Shown here piece after piece: positions 1 through 7,267 of a stretch of DNA of 43,921 nucleotides. How positions within the stretch are numbered: position 1 is the first letter of the stretch; the number at the start of each line of letters is the position of its first letter. The notes below the pieces were generated by a model. The model did no database searches. It saw only the letters and a list, made by a program, of their open reading frames with translations, and was not told the DNA's origin. Both the position numbers and the translations under genes were made by a program. Source of the stretch: a virus; IMG/VR virus record IMGVR_UViG_3300046517_002700, positions 1 to 43,921 of that record; one strand, written 5' to 3'.

Positions 1-69
1 GTGGGCGTCCTCATCGAGGACGGCATGGTGAAGCAGAGCGTCGCTCACGCGCCCGAGGCCGCGGCGTGA
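1..69 (+). CDS. 3' end of an early phage gene (partial)
   Basis: The window opens inside a reading frame whose last 22 codons are visible, ending at TGA 67..69. The visible tail is acidic and then alanine-rich. Its stop overlaps the GTG start of the exonuclease gene by four bases (GTGA), so the two are very likely co-translated. The tail is too short to identify. By position it would be another member of the recombination/early operon. Confidence 0.55.
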   Translation: MGVLIEDGMVKQSVAHAPEAAA

Positions 70-1064
70 ACGCGCTCGTGAAACCCGCCCTCAAGCCCGG
101 CATCTACGAGGGCCTCTCGATGGAGGAATACCTCGCGATGCCGGCCTGCAGCGCGTCACTCCTGCAGGTGCTCATCGAGCAATGCGCGCGCGCGGCCTGG
201 TTCGCGTCGTGGATGAATCCGCGGTGCCCGGCGCGCACGAGCACCGAGGCGCAGTCCGTGGGCACGCTCGCGCATGCGCTGCTGCTGGAGAACAGCACGG
301 CGAAGCTCGAGGTGATCGACCCCAACGATTACCCGGCCGAGAAGACCGGCAACATCCCCGAGGGCTGGACCAACAAGGCGATTCGCGCCGCGCGCGATCG
401 CGCCCTCGCGGCCGGGATGATCCCGGTGTTCCCGGAGGTGGCCGACGCGGTGCAGGCGATGGTGGCCGAGGCGCGCGCGTACATCGCCACTCTCGCGCAG
501 AGCGAGCCCGCCATCCACGCCGCCTTCCAGCCAGGCGGCGGCAAGTCGGAGGTGACGCTCGTGTGGGAGGAGGACGGCTTCCTCTTCCGCATCCGGCCCG
601 ACCGCATCTCGGCCGCGCTCGATCTCATGGTCGACGTGAAGACGACGAAGACCGTGGCCGAGCCGGACCGGTGGGGCCGCACGCAGCTCTTCGGCGCGGG
701 CTACTACGTCGCTGCCGCGTTCTATCGGCGTGGCGTCGAGCGCACCACCGGCGAGCGCCCCGCGTATGTGTGGCTGCCGCAGGAGCAGGAAGCGCCGCAC
801 CTCTGCTCGCTCGTGGGCTGCGATCCCGCGGCCGAGACACTCGGCGAGATGAAGGTCGCCCGCGCGATCCGCGAGTGGAAGGAGTGCATGCGCTCGGGCC
901 GGTGGCCAGGCTACCCCAACCGTGTGGCGTATCCGGAGACCCCGCGGTGGGAGCTCGCGCGCGCCGAGGAGGATGTCGAATCGCATGGCATCCCTTTCGA
1001 CCCCGCCAAGTTCTACCCCTCGCGCGACGAGCTCGCGCGCACCTACGACGCATTGCCCGAGTAG
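66..1064 (+). CDS. RecE-like PD-(D/E)XK exonuclease (exodeoxyribonuclease VIII type)
   Basis: 332 residues, GTG start overlapping the upstream stop. The N-terminus (GIYEGLSMEEYLAM, followed by an S-rich helix) is typical of the phage exodeoxyribonuclease VIII-like PDDEXK family. Candidate active-site residues are H70 (GTLAHALLLE), E162, D179 (RIRPDR) and D190-V-K192 (VDVKTTK), then a Q/Y-rich helix (QLFGAGYYVAA) as in RecB-type nucleases. Known for the family: 5'-3' resection of double-stranded DNA to make single strands for annealing. The Sak4-like ATPase gene follows after 6 bases, which is the expected nuclease/annealing-partner pairing. The role in recombination or replication is inferred from family and neighbour. 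Confidence 0.85.
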   Translation: MNALVKPALKPGIYEGLSMEEYLAMPACSASLLQVLIEQCARAAWFASWMNPRCPARTSTEAQSVGTLAHALLLENSTAKLEVIDPNDYPAEKTGNIPEGWTNKAIRAARDRALAAGMIPVFPEVADAVQAMVAEARAYIATLAQSEPAIHAAFQPGGGKSEVTLVWEEDGFLFRIRPDRISAALDLMVDVKTTKTVAEPDRWGRTQLFGAGYYVAAAFYRRGVERTTGERPAYVWLPQEQEAPHLCSLVGCDPAAETLGEMKVARAIREWKECMRSGRWPGYPNRVAYPETPRWELARAEEDVESHGIPFDPAKFYPSRDELARTYDALPE

Positions 1065-1070
1065 ACCGCC

Positions 1071-2105
1071 ATGGGGTTCAGCTTTCGTCCCGCCGTGCGG
1101 GAGCAAGTCGGGCTCATCATCGGGCTTGCCGGCGGCACGGGGAGCGGCAAGACCTTCACGGCGATGCGCCTCGCCGAAGGCATGGCGGGTACCAGGCGCT
1201 TCTGCGTGATCGACACCGAGGCCGGCCGCGCGAAGCACTACGCCGACCAGTTCGCCTTCGATCACGGCGACCTGGAGCCGCCGTTCACGCCGGATCGCTA
1301 CACCGAGGCGATCGTCGCAGCGGACAAGGCGGGCTACCCGGTGGTGGTGGTCGACTCCTGCTCGCACGAGTGGGCGGGCGACGGCGGCGTGCTCGACATG
1401 CAGGAGGCCGAGCTCGACCGCATGGCGGGCAACGACTACGCGAAGCGCGAGCGCGTGAAGATGGCCGCGTGGATCAAGCCGAAGATGCAGCACAAGCACA
1501 TGGTGCAGAAGCTGCTGCAGGTGCGCGCCCACTTGATCCTCTGCTTCCGTGCCGAGCCGAAGGTCGAGATGGTGAAAGGGAAGGACGGCAAGCTCGAGAT
1601 CCAGGCGAAGCAGTCGCTCGTCGGGAAAGATGGCTGGATCCCGATCTGCGAGAAGAACCTGCCGTTCGAGACCACGTGCTACTTCTTGCTGCTGGCGAGC
1701 GCGCCAGGCATGCCGCAGCCCATCAAGTTGCAGGAGCAGCACCGCGCGTTCTTCCCGCTCGACAAGCCGATCACCGAGGAATCGGGCCGCCAGCTCGCCG
1801 CGTGGGCCGCTGGCGGCCAACCGAAGTCCGCACCGGAGGCGACGGGCCTGCGCCCGGAGACGGTTTCCCTGCCGTCTTCGTCCCCGTCGCCTTCGGCCGC
1901 GGACGCCACCGAGCTCATCACGCCCGATGAGTGCCTCACCCTCGAGACGCTGTGCCAGGACAACGGCGTCACCGTCCAGAAGCTGCGCGAGAAGCTCGAG
2001 GTGCCCACGCTCGCGAGCGTGCATCGCGCCGATTACGAGCGCGCGATCGACTGGCTGCAGCGCGTGGGCGAGCGCAAGCGCGCCAGCGGGACTCACACGC
2101 AGTAA
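1071..2105 (+). CDS. Sak4-type RecA-like phage recombination ATPase
   Basis: 344 residues. A Walker A loop (GGTGSGKT, residues 21-28) and a Walker B strand (YPVVVVDS, ending D95) mark a RecA-fold AAA_24 phage nucleotide-binding protein. Sak4-type members of this family act in single-strand annealing with a phage exonuclease and an SSB. Residues about 250-285 form a Ser/Pro-rich linker. Residues about 286-340 form a small helical module (DECLTLETLC...YERAIDWL) like the C-terminal tail often seen on phage recombination proteins. It follows the RecE-like nuclease directly. A generic AAA ATPase is the alternative; the gene pairing favours Sak4. Confidence 0.75.
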   Translation: MGFSFRPAVREQVGLIIGLAGGTGSGKTFTAMRLAEGMAGTRRFCVIDTEAGRAKHYADQFAFDHGDLEPPFTPDRYTEAIVAADKAGYPVVVVDSCSHEWAGDGGVLDMQEAELDRMAGNDYAKRERVKMAAWIKPKMQHKHMVQKLLQVRAHLILCFRAEPKVEMVKGKDGKLEIQAKQSLVGKDGWIPICEKNLPFETTCYFLLLASAPGMPQPIKLQEQHRAFFPLDKPITEESGRQLAAWAAGGQPKSAPEATGLRPETVSLPSSSPSPSAADATELITPDECLTLETLCQDNGVTVQKLREKLEVPTLASVHRADYERAIDWLQRVGERKRASGTHTQ

Positions 2106-2182
2106 CGCGAGCGCCGGCGCGACGTCCGGCCAACCTTAGAGGAGGCGAGCGAAGGCACAGCAGATGCGCGGGAGAACGCATC

Positions 2183-2214
2183 CGGCTGCTCACAAGGCAG
2201 CCGAATGGGTTTTT
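2183..2214 (+). terminator. Hairpin with delayed T-run, possible weak terminator
   Basis: A perfect 7-bp stem (CGGCTGC 2183..2189 with GCAGCCG 2197..2203) closes a 7-base loop. A TTTTT run follows after six bases. The gap between stem and T-run makes it a poor intrinsic terminator, so it may be an attenuator or RNA-stability hairpin. It argues that the gene downstream starts at 2238, not at the ATG at 2205 inside this structure. Confidence 0.35.
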
Positions 2215-2237
2215 CAAACGAGGAAGGGGACCTGATC

Positions 2238-2759
2238 ATGCTGTTGGAACTGGAGCTCACCCGTGCGAAGGCCACGCTCGAGGGCTTCAACGCGCGCACG
2301 GAGAAGTGCGGCCCCGACAAGGTGCCCGCCATCACCATGAAGATCGCGACGCCGCAGAGCGGCGACGTGCTGGCGTTCTTCGATCCGACGCTGCGCTCGT
2401 TCCTCTTCGAGGAAGCGAACGACCTGGCGGGGCCGACGTGGAAGCTGCGCCACCCGCACCTGGAATATCCGCTGTCGTTCGACAACGAGATGAGCGGTGC
2501 CACGGTGAAGATCGCCTACGGGATCGACAGGCCGATGGAATTCGCCGACTGCGACCTCGACGACTTCAAGGTGACTCCCATCGAGGGCGGCTCCGTGGAG
2601 CTCGTCTTCAAGGTGCACAACCGCGCCCTGGCGCTGCAGGTGGCGGCGCTGTACGCCATGCAGGAGCAGGCCATCGAGATCAGCGTCGAGCCGATCAAGC
2701 AGGCAGATATCGAGAAGCCGGCCAAACGCGCGAAGCGAAGCCTCGGCACGCCGGAATGA
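2238..2759 (+). CDS. Hypothetical early phage protein
   Basis: 173 residues from ATG 2238, chosen because AGGAAGGGG (2221..2229) sits nine bases upstream; the in-frame ATG at 2205 has no ribosome-binding site and lies in a hairpin. The sequence alternates short beta-type strands with an acidic central part (YGIDRPMEFADCDLDDF) and ends in a Lys/Arg-rich tail. No cysteine cluster or nucleotide-binding motif is seen. It lies directly after the exonuclease/Sak4 pair, so a role with recombination or replication is possible, but the function is unknown. Confidence 0.7.
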   Translation: MLLELELTRAKATLEGFNARTEKCGPDKVPAITMKIATPQSGDVLAFFDPTLRSFLFEEANDLAGPTWKLRHPHLEYPLSFDNEMSGATVKIAYGIDRPMEFADCDLDDFKVTPIEGGSVELVFKVHNRALALQVAALYAMQEQAIEISVEPIKQADIEKPAKRAKRSLGTPE

Positions 2760-2956
2760 AGCCCGACCCGCTCGAATTGGCGATGGAGCACGTGTGCCGC
2801 GCGCTGGACGCGCCCACCGACAAACAGCGCGCCGAGCTCGCCATGCGCCGCGCCGCGGAGAATTGCGCCGCCGGGAAGCATGTGTTCGTTGAGGTCGGCC
2901 GTGATGACGAATTCATTGCCGGGCGCATGTGCGTCTACTGCAACACGGTGCTGTGA
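2756..2956 (+). CDS. Small early protein with a possible metal-binding Cys/His set
   Basis: 66 residues. ATG 2756 overlaps the upstream stop (ATGA), and the TGA overlaps the next start. The first half is helical and charged; the C-terminus carries C37, H42 and a CVYC pair (C59, C62) that could bind one metal ion. Its size and position fit the many small accessory proteins of phage early operons. Function unknown. Confidence 0.6.
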   Translation: MKPDPLELAMEHVCRALDAPTDKQRAELAMRRAAENCAAGKHVFVEVGRDDEFIAGRMCVYCNTVL

Positions 2957-3687
2957 TGGCCGAGCAGACCGCGATCTCCTGGGCCCACTCCACGTTCAAT
3001 CCGTGGATCGGCTGCACGCGCGTCTCGCCCGGGTGCGACCGCTGCTATGCGGCAACGCTCATGGATGATCGCTACGGACGCGTGAAATGGGGCGCCGGCG
3101 AGGCCCGGCAGCGGACGAAGACGTGGGACCAGCCGCGACGCTGGAATCGATTGGCGGTGGCTTCCGGCAAGCCGTGGCGGGTGTTCTGCGCGAGCTTGGC
3201 CGACGTGTTCGACAACGAGGTGCCGGACGAATGGCGCGATGACCTGTGGACACTCATCCGCGAGACTCCCGCCCTGACGTGGATGCTGCTCACCAAGCGC
3301 GTGGGCAACATCCCGGGCCGCTTGCCCTCTGACTGGCGCTCCGAGAACTACTCGCACGTCTGGCTCGGCATCACGGCCGTCAACCAGGTGGAGCTCGATC
3401 GCGACTGGCCCAAGCTCGCCACCATCGGCACTGCGTTGCGCTGGCTGAGTCTCGAGCCGTTACTCGGGCCTATTTCCTTGGAGCGCATCTGGTGGCCGGA
3501 CTGGGTGATCGTCGGCGGCGAGAGCGGCCCGGGTGCGCGGACCATGCAGGCGAATTGGGTGCGCGGCCTGCGCGATGAGTGCGCGGCGCGCGAGATCCCC
3601 TTCCACTTCAAGCAATGGGGTGGCGCGCGCCCGAAGTCGAGCGGCCACCTCCTCGACGGGCACGAGCACCGCGCGTTCCCGGCATGA
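2956..3687 (+). CDS. Phage Gp37/Gp68 family protein (DUF5131)
   Basis: 243 residues from ATG 2956, which overlaps the upstream stop as TGATG and has the family's typical start (MAEQTAISWAHSTFNPWIGC). The signature cysteines C20, C27 and C30 (GCTRVSPGCDRCYA) resemble a radical-SAM iron-sulphur site. Further family features are FCASLADVF, LLTKR, the LSLEPLLGP segment, VGGESGPGARTM and HFKQWG near the end. These proteins are common in phages and mobile elements; their reaction is not established. Full length for the family. Confidence 0.85.
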   Translation: MAEQTAISWAHSTFNPWIGCTRVSPGCDRCYAATLMDDRYGRVKWGAGEARQRTKTWDQPRRWNRLAVASGKPWRVFCASLADVFDNEVPDEWRDDLWTLIRETPALTWMLLTKRVGNIPGRLPSDWRSENYSHVWLGITAVNQVELDRDWPKLATIGTALRWLSLEPLLGPISLERIWWPDWVIVGGESGPGARTMQANWVRGLRDECAAREIPFHFKQWGGARPKSSGHLLDGHEHRAFPA

Positions 3688-3863
3688 CCAGGCTCGCCTC
3701 AGTACCACCCCTGCCGCCCGTGCGCCGCGTGCACGTGTGCGCCGATGACGGCGACGACGAGGAAGAGAACCGGGCAGGCGCGAATGGCGCGCCGCAGCCC
3801 GAGATCCGTCCGATGGTTGCGCCCGACGCGAAGGGCGAGCTCGTCACCACGAAGGAGCCGGCC

Positions 3864-4109
3864 ATGCCCAAGGGAATCTACGTGCGCAAGAAGGCCACGA
3901 GGAAGACCGCGAAGAAGACAAGCATCGAGGCCTCGACCATCGAGCAGCCGAAGCAGCGCGGCCGCAGGAAACCCGCATCAACGGACCGCCCGCCGTTCGC
4001 GGTTTTCAGCGACGGCAGCGTGCTCATCACGAAGGGAGACGTCACGCTGTCGGCGAATGAGGCGTGCCAGCTCGTCGCGTTCATCACCCGGCTGCAGAAG
4101 GCGCTGTGA
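3864..4109 (+). CDS. Small Lys/Arg-rich early protein
   Basis: 81 residues from ATG 3864, preceded by GGAG (3854..3857). The start reads MPKGIYVRKK, a typical N-terminus of small phage proteins. A basic stretch (residues 8-35) is followed by a compact C-terminal part (FSDGSVLITKGDVTLSANEA). The frame stays open back to ATG 3684, which overlaps the DUF5131 stop as ATGA, so a 141-residue form with a Pro/Asp-rich extension is possible. The strong ribosome-binding site favours 3864. A role with nucleic acid is only suggested by charge. Confidence 0.6.
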   Translation: MPKGIYVRKKATRKTAKKTSIEASTIEQPKQRGRRKPASTDRPPFAVFSDGSVLITKGDVTLSANEACQLVAFITRLQKAL

Positions 4110-4279
4110 TTCGGTTCGACGAGCGCGATGCTGCGCGGCGCCTGGAGCGGGAGCGCGAACTGGCGCAGTCCCGCAAGGCCGCGGCGGCACGCACCTACAT
4201 CTCGCTCGACGAGTACCGGCGGCGCGCCCGATGGACCGCGAAGCAATTGCTACGGCCAGAAGGAGGCAATTCCAAGTGA
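4106..4279 (+). CDS. Small charged helical protein
   Basis: 57 residues. GTG 4106 overlaps the upstream TGA (GTGA), and the stop overlaps the next GTG in the same way. The protein is almost wholly helical and strongly charged (repeated Arg/Glu up to residue 20), with YISLDEYRRRARW in the middle. No known domain is recognised. It is held in the operon by tight coupling at both ends. Confidence 0.5.
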   Translation: MIRFDERDAARRLERERELAQSRKAAAARTYISLDEYRRRARWTAKQLLRPEGGNSK

Positions 4280-4620
4280 GCGATCCGCTTCAGTTCACCT
4301 ACGAGAGCACGCCCGATGCGTGGCGCTGCTACTACGACCCCGAGGGACCGCAGGGCTTCGGCAAGACGAAGGACGAGGCCCTGTTCGACCTGTGGCTGTC
4401 GTGCGGCGAAGAGGAGCCGCTGATGAAGGCAATCGTGGCGGCGCTCGAAACCAAACCCGTGCCCGCAGGCTGGAAGCTCGTGCCAATCGAGGCCACGGAG
4501 CGGATGAAGATTCTCGGCGATCACGCTGGCTGGTGGTGCGGCGACAAGTACCGCGCGATGGTGGACGCGGCGCCGGAGCCGCCTGCGGCAGGAGACGGGC
4601 ATGCTGTTCGCGCGGATTGA
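4276..4620 (+). CDS. Hypothetical phage protein with a WKLVP...YRAM module
   Basis: 114 residues from GTG 4276, with AGGAGG at 4260..4265 ten bases upstream and a GTGA overlap. The C-terminal half (PVPAGWKLVPIEATERM, then YRAMVDAAPEPP) matches a short module seen at the end of many otherwise unrelated phage and prophage proteins. The N-terminal half (YYDPEGPQGFGKTKDEALFDLW) is a separate small domain. Function unknown. Confidence 0.65.
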   Translation: MSDPLQFTYESTPDAWRCYYDPEGPQGFGKTKDEALFDLWLSCGEEEPLMKAIVAALETKPVPAGWKLVPIEATERMKILGDHAGWWCGDKYRAMVDAAPEPPAAGDGHAVRAD

Positions 4621-4651
4621 GCCCAAGGTCACGACGCCGGGGCGCGCATGA
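4601..4651 (+). CDS. 16-codon micro-ORF bridging two genes (tentative)
   Basis: ATG 4601 with GGAG at 4591..4594 opens a 16-residue frame. It starts inside the end of the preceding gene and ends at a TGA overlapping the ATG of the next gene (ATGA at 4648..4651). It may carry ribosomes across a 27-base gap between the two larger genes. Whether the peptide itself matters is unknown, and the frame could be chance. Confidence 0.25.
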   Translation: MLFARIEPKVTTPGRA

Positions 4652-4887
4652 AGCTGACGACGATCACGCGCGTGCGCGTGACGGTGGAGGTGTCCGCGGG
4701 CTCATACGGTGCGGACTACACCATAAGCCAGATTGTGGAGCAGGCCTCGCGCGAAGCGTCGAATGCCGTGCTCAACGCCTGCAATCACCGCGCGAGCGGC
4801 GGGAACACGCTGCAGGCGCGCGTGATCGGCGAGCCTGTCGTGCTCGCCGTCACTACGTTGTACGACCCGAAAGAGCAGAGCACGTGA
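4648..4887 (+). CDS. Hypothetical small early protein
   Basis: 79 residues from ATG 4648, stop overlapping the GTG of the ATPase gene (GTGA at 4884..4887). The sequence suggests two beta strands (TTITRVRVTVEVSAG), a central helix (ISQIVEQASREASNAVLNAC) and two more strands, a small alpha-beta fold. No motif identifies a function. Coupling to the HerA-type ATPase suggests the two are made together. Confidence 0.55.
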   Translation: MKLTTITRVRVTVEVSAGSYGADYTISQIVEQASREASNAVLNACNHRASGGNTLQARVIGEPVVLAVTTLYDPKEQST

Positions 4888-6536
4888 AGATCCCCGAGGC
4901 GTCGCTCAAGCAGTCGATCGCCGTGATCGGCCGCACAGGGTCGGGCAAGACGTACACCGCGAAGGGCCTGGTCGAGCACCAGCTGCGCGCCATGCAGCGC
5001 GTGCTCATCGTCGACCCGCTCGGCGTGTGGTGGGGCCTGCGCAGCTCCGCGGATGGCAAGTCGCCGGCGTTCCCCGTCGTGGTCTTCGGCGGCGATCATG
5101 CCGACGTGCCGCTCACAGAGGGCATGGGCGCTGCGCTCGCCGAGACGCTCGCCGGCCAGAACCTGCCGTCGATTGTCGACGTGTCCGAGTTCTCGATGGC
5201 GGGCCGCGTGCGGTTCATGACGACGTTCCTCGAGGAGCTCTACGCGGAGAACCGCTCGCCGCTCACGCTCGTGATCGACGAGGCCGATATGTTCGCGCCG
5301 CAGCGGCCGCAGAAGGACCAGCTCACGATGCTCGGCCGCATGGAGCAGATCTGCCGCCGCGGCCGCGTGCGCGGCTTCCGCCCGTGGCTCATCACGCAGC
5401 GCCCGGCATCGCTGCACAAGTCCGTGCTGTCGCAGGCGAACACATTAATTGCAATGCAATTAACCGCGCCGCAGGACCGCGACGCCCTGGGCGACTGGAT
5501 CGAGGGCCAGGCCGACCGCGTCGAGGGCAAGCGCATCCTCGCGGAGCTGCCGAAGCTCACCCGCGGCGAGGGCTTCGTGTGGGCGCCGCACGAGGGCGTT
5601 CTCGAGCGCGTCAAGTTCCCACCCATCACGACGTACGACAGTAGCCGCGCGCCCGAGGACGGCGAGCAGCTGCCGCAGGTGAAACTGGCACCTGTCGACC
5701 TGTCCGAGATCTCCGAGCTCTTGCGCAGCCTCGACGAGGACGCCGGCGCCGCCGTCGACGAGGCTGACACCAGGCAGCTGCAAGCGCGCATCCGCGAGCT
5801 CGAGGAGCAGCTCGACCAGGCGCCCGGCGACAGCATCGGCCAGGAGGAGCACGACCGCGCGATCGCCGAGGCCGAGATCCGCGGCTACGAGCGCGGCCGC
5901 GCGGAGGCCTCTGCCACGCTCCATGTTGTCCAGCACTCGCTGCAGCAGGCGTGTGCCACGTTGCAGCGCGAGATCGAGGCAGCGGTAGAGATGCCACCAG
6001 CCGAGCAAGCTCCGGCAGCGCCGCGTCATATTCCTGCCCCGCGCATCGCGCGCGGCCCGGGCGAGCAGCTCTCCAAGGCCGAGCGCCTCATCCTCACCGC
6101 GCTCGCGCAGTACCGGCAGGGGCGCACGAAGACGCAGGTCGCTCTCCTCACCAGGTACTCATCCACCGGCGGGGGCTTCAACAACGCCATAAGCGCGCTG
6201 CGCTCCGCGGGCAGGCTGGAAGGCATGCCCGACGCGCTGCGCATCACCGCGGCCGGCCTGAAGGCCCTCGGCCGGTACGATCCGCTGCCCACGGGGCGCG
6301 CACTCCTCGACCATTGGCTGCGGAAGGGGTCGAAGTGCGAGCGGAAGATCCTCGAGACGCTCGCCGAGTCCTACCCGCGCTCGCTCTCCAAGGCGCAGGT
6401 CGCGAACCGCGCCGGCTACGAAGCCGAGGGCGGCGGATTCAACAATGGCTTGAGCCGCCTGCGCACGCTCGAGCTCATCAGGGGCCGCGCCGAGCTGCGC
6501 GCGAGCGACGACTTCTTCCAGGGCGCCGGCGCATGA
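4884..6536 (+). CDS. HerA/DUF87-type ATPase with duplicated winged-helix C-terminus
   Basis: 550 residues from GTG 4884. The N-terminal ATPase has Walker A GRTGSGKT (16-23), Walker B LTLVIDEAD (127-135) and a sensor segment TQRPASLHK (171-179), the pattern of HerA/FtsK-superfamily DNA pumps. Residues about 285-375 are a charged, probably coiled-coil linker. The C-terminus holds two related winged-helix units, one starting KAERLIL and one KCERKIL, each with a GGGFNN turn, so the DNA-binding part is an internal duplication. Known for the superfamily: ATP-driven DNA translocation, often with a nuclease. Here it may process phage DNA with the exonuclease; that is inference. Confidence 0.75.
   Translation: MKIPEASLKQSIAVIGRTGSGKTYTAKGLVEHQLRAMQRVLIVDPLGVWWGLRSSADGKSPAFPVVVFGGDHADVPLTEGMGAALAETLAGQNLPSIVDVSEFSMAGRVRFMTTFLEELYAENRSPLTLVIDEADMFAPQRPQKDQLTMLGRMEQICRRGRVRGFRPWLITQRPASLHKSVLSQANTLIAMQLTAPQDRDALGDWIEGQADRVEGKRILAELPKLTRGEGFVWAPHEGVLERVKFPPITTYDSSRAPEDGEQLPQVKLAPVDLSEISELLRSLDEDAGAAVDEADTRQLQARIRELEEQLDQAPGDSIGQEEHDRAIAEAEIRGYERGRAEASATLHVVQHSLQQACATLQREIEAAVEMPPAEQAPAAPRHIPAPRIARGPGEQLSKAERLILTALAQYRQGRTKTQVALLTRYSSTGGGFNNAISALRSAGRLEGMPDALRITAAGLKALGRYDPLPTGRALLDHWLRKGSKCERKILETLAESYPRSLSKAQVANRAGYEAEGGGFNNGLSRLRTLELIRGRAELRASDDFFQGAGA
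5445..5463. repeat. AT-rich 19-bp palindrome inside the ATPase gene
   Basis: TTAATTGCA and TGCAATTAA form a perfect 9-bp inverted repeat around one central base. It lies in the codons for LIAMQL of the HerA-type ATPase, using TTA twice and ATT, codons otherwise rare in this very GC-rich gene. The look is of a protein-binding operator laid over coding sequence; no ligand is known. Confidence 0.6.
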
Positions 6537-6568
6537 CCCGTCTCTATATCCTCACACCGGAGCGGTAA
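6533..6568 (+). CDS. 11-codon micro-ORF bridging two genes (tentative)
   Basis: ATG 6533 overlaps the ATPase stop (ATGA). The frame runs 11 codons and ends at TAA, sharing its last base with the next ATG (TAATG at 6566..6570). It contains the GGAG ribosome-binding site of the next gene. Like the frame at 4601..4651 it would link translation of two larger genes. The peptide may have no role. Confidence 0.25.
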   Translation: MTRLYILTPER

Positions 6569-7011
6569 TGAACACCAATCTAAGCATCATCAAGCCGCTG
6601 CGCCCGAGTGGCAGCGGATGGATCGGACCCATCGAGCTTCCGCCGCGAGTCATGCTCGGCTTCGAGGGATACCTGTGGCAGCACCTGCAGCTCGCTGTAT
6701 CCGTCATCAGTGCGGTCGAGGTGTCGAAGGATGCCGACGGGATCGACCGCGGCCCCGAGTACCACGTCAGCATCGCGGCACTCGGGCCGGTCGGTCCGGC
6801 GCGATGCCCCAAGGAACTCGCGCAGCTCGTCCTGCGGACCTTCGGCGGCCTCGACGGGTGGGAGGAGGACAACCACGTTCCGGGCGGCGTCGTACGCAAT
6901 TTCTGGCGCCCTGTGGCCGATCCGATGATCGGGCTCGAATGCGCGTGCAAGGACACCGAAGCCGTCGTCGTCGAAGGCGACTACGAATATCGCCCGTTGG
7001 AAGGAGCCTGA
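6568..7011 (+). CDS. Hypothetical phage protein, possibly DUF7694-like
   Basis: 147 residues from ATG 6568, with GGAG at 6559..6562. The core has a YHVSIAALG strand and a later GGVVRNFWRPV segment. This loosely parallels the HVSVSVP...LHLWRP layout of the protein at 41195..41602, so both may belong to the small phage DUF7694-type family; that link is weak. The function is unknown. It is followed after one base by the excisionase-like gene. Confidence 0.55.
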   Translation: MNTNLSIIKPLRPSGSGWIGPIELPPRVMLGFEGYLWQHLQLAVSVISAVEVSKDADGIDRGPEYHVSIAALGPVGPARCPKELAQLVLRTFGGLDGWEEDNHVPGGVVRNFWRPVADPMIGLECACKDTEAVVVEGDYEYRPLEGA

Positions 7012-7012
7012 A

Positions 7013-7267
7013 ATGGGGAGGAAGAAGATCATCCGGGTGGAACCGCCGGAACCCGCCGACGAGCCCAGCATCGACATCATGCCGCGCCTGGTCGTGACGC
7101 CGGAGGTTGCGGCGAAGGCCCTCAGCGTGAGCCGGGCCAAGCTCTACCTGATGATGGCGAGCGGCGAGGTGCGCTGGGTATCGATCGGCGGCCGGCGCCG
7201 GATCCCGGTGAAGGTGCTGGAGGAGCTGGCCGCACCCCCGGCGCGGCCAGTCGCGGGAACCACCTAG
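7013..7267 (+). CDS. Excisionase-like helix-turn-helix protein
   Basis: 84 residues. Residues about 27-65 (VTPEVAAKALSVSRAKLYLMMASGE, then WVSIGGRRRIP) form the MerR/excisionase-type HTH domain that recognises DNA through a helix-turn-helix and a basic wing. Family members direct excision or regulate phage genes. Its stop overlaps the integrase stop tail to tail by four bases (CTAG 7264..7267), the usual place for a recombination directionality factor. Excisionase is the best guess; a plain regulator cannot be excluded. Confidence 0.75.
   Translation: MGRKKIIRVEPPEPADEPSIDIMPRLVVTPEVAAKALSVSRAKLYLMMASGEVRWVSIGGRRRIPVKVLEELAAPPARPVAGTT

Noticed and set aside
156-2096. A 646-codon minus-strand frame antisense to the exonuclease and Sak4-type genes
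   Set aside because: Composition is typical of a GC-driven shadow and the plus-strand proteins have active-site motifs.
3684-3863. Upstream extension of the MPKGIYVRKK protein from ATG 3684
   Set aside because: The ATGA overlap makes it possible, but a clear GGAG site before ATG 3864 and a natural N-terminus favour the short form; recorded as an alternative.
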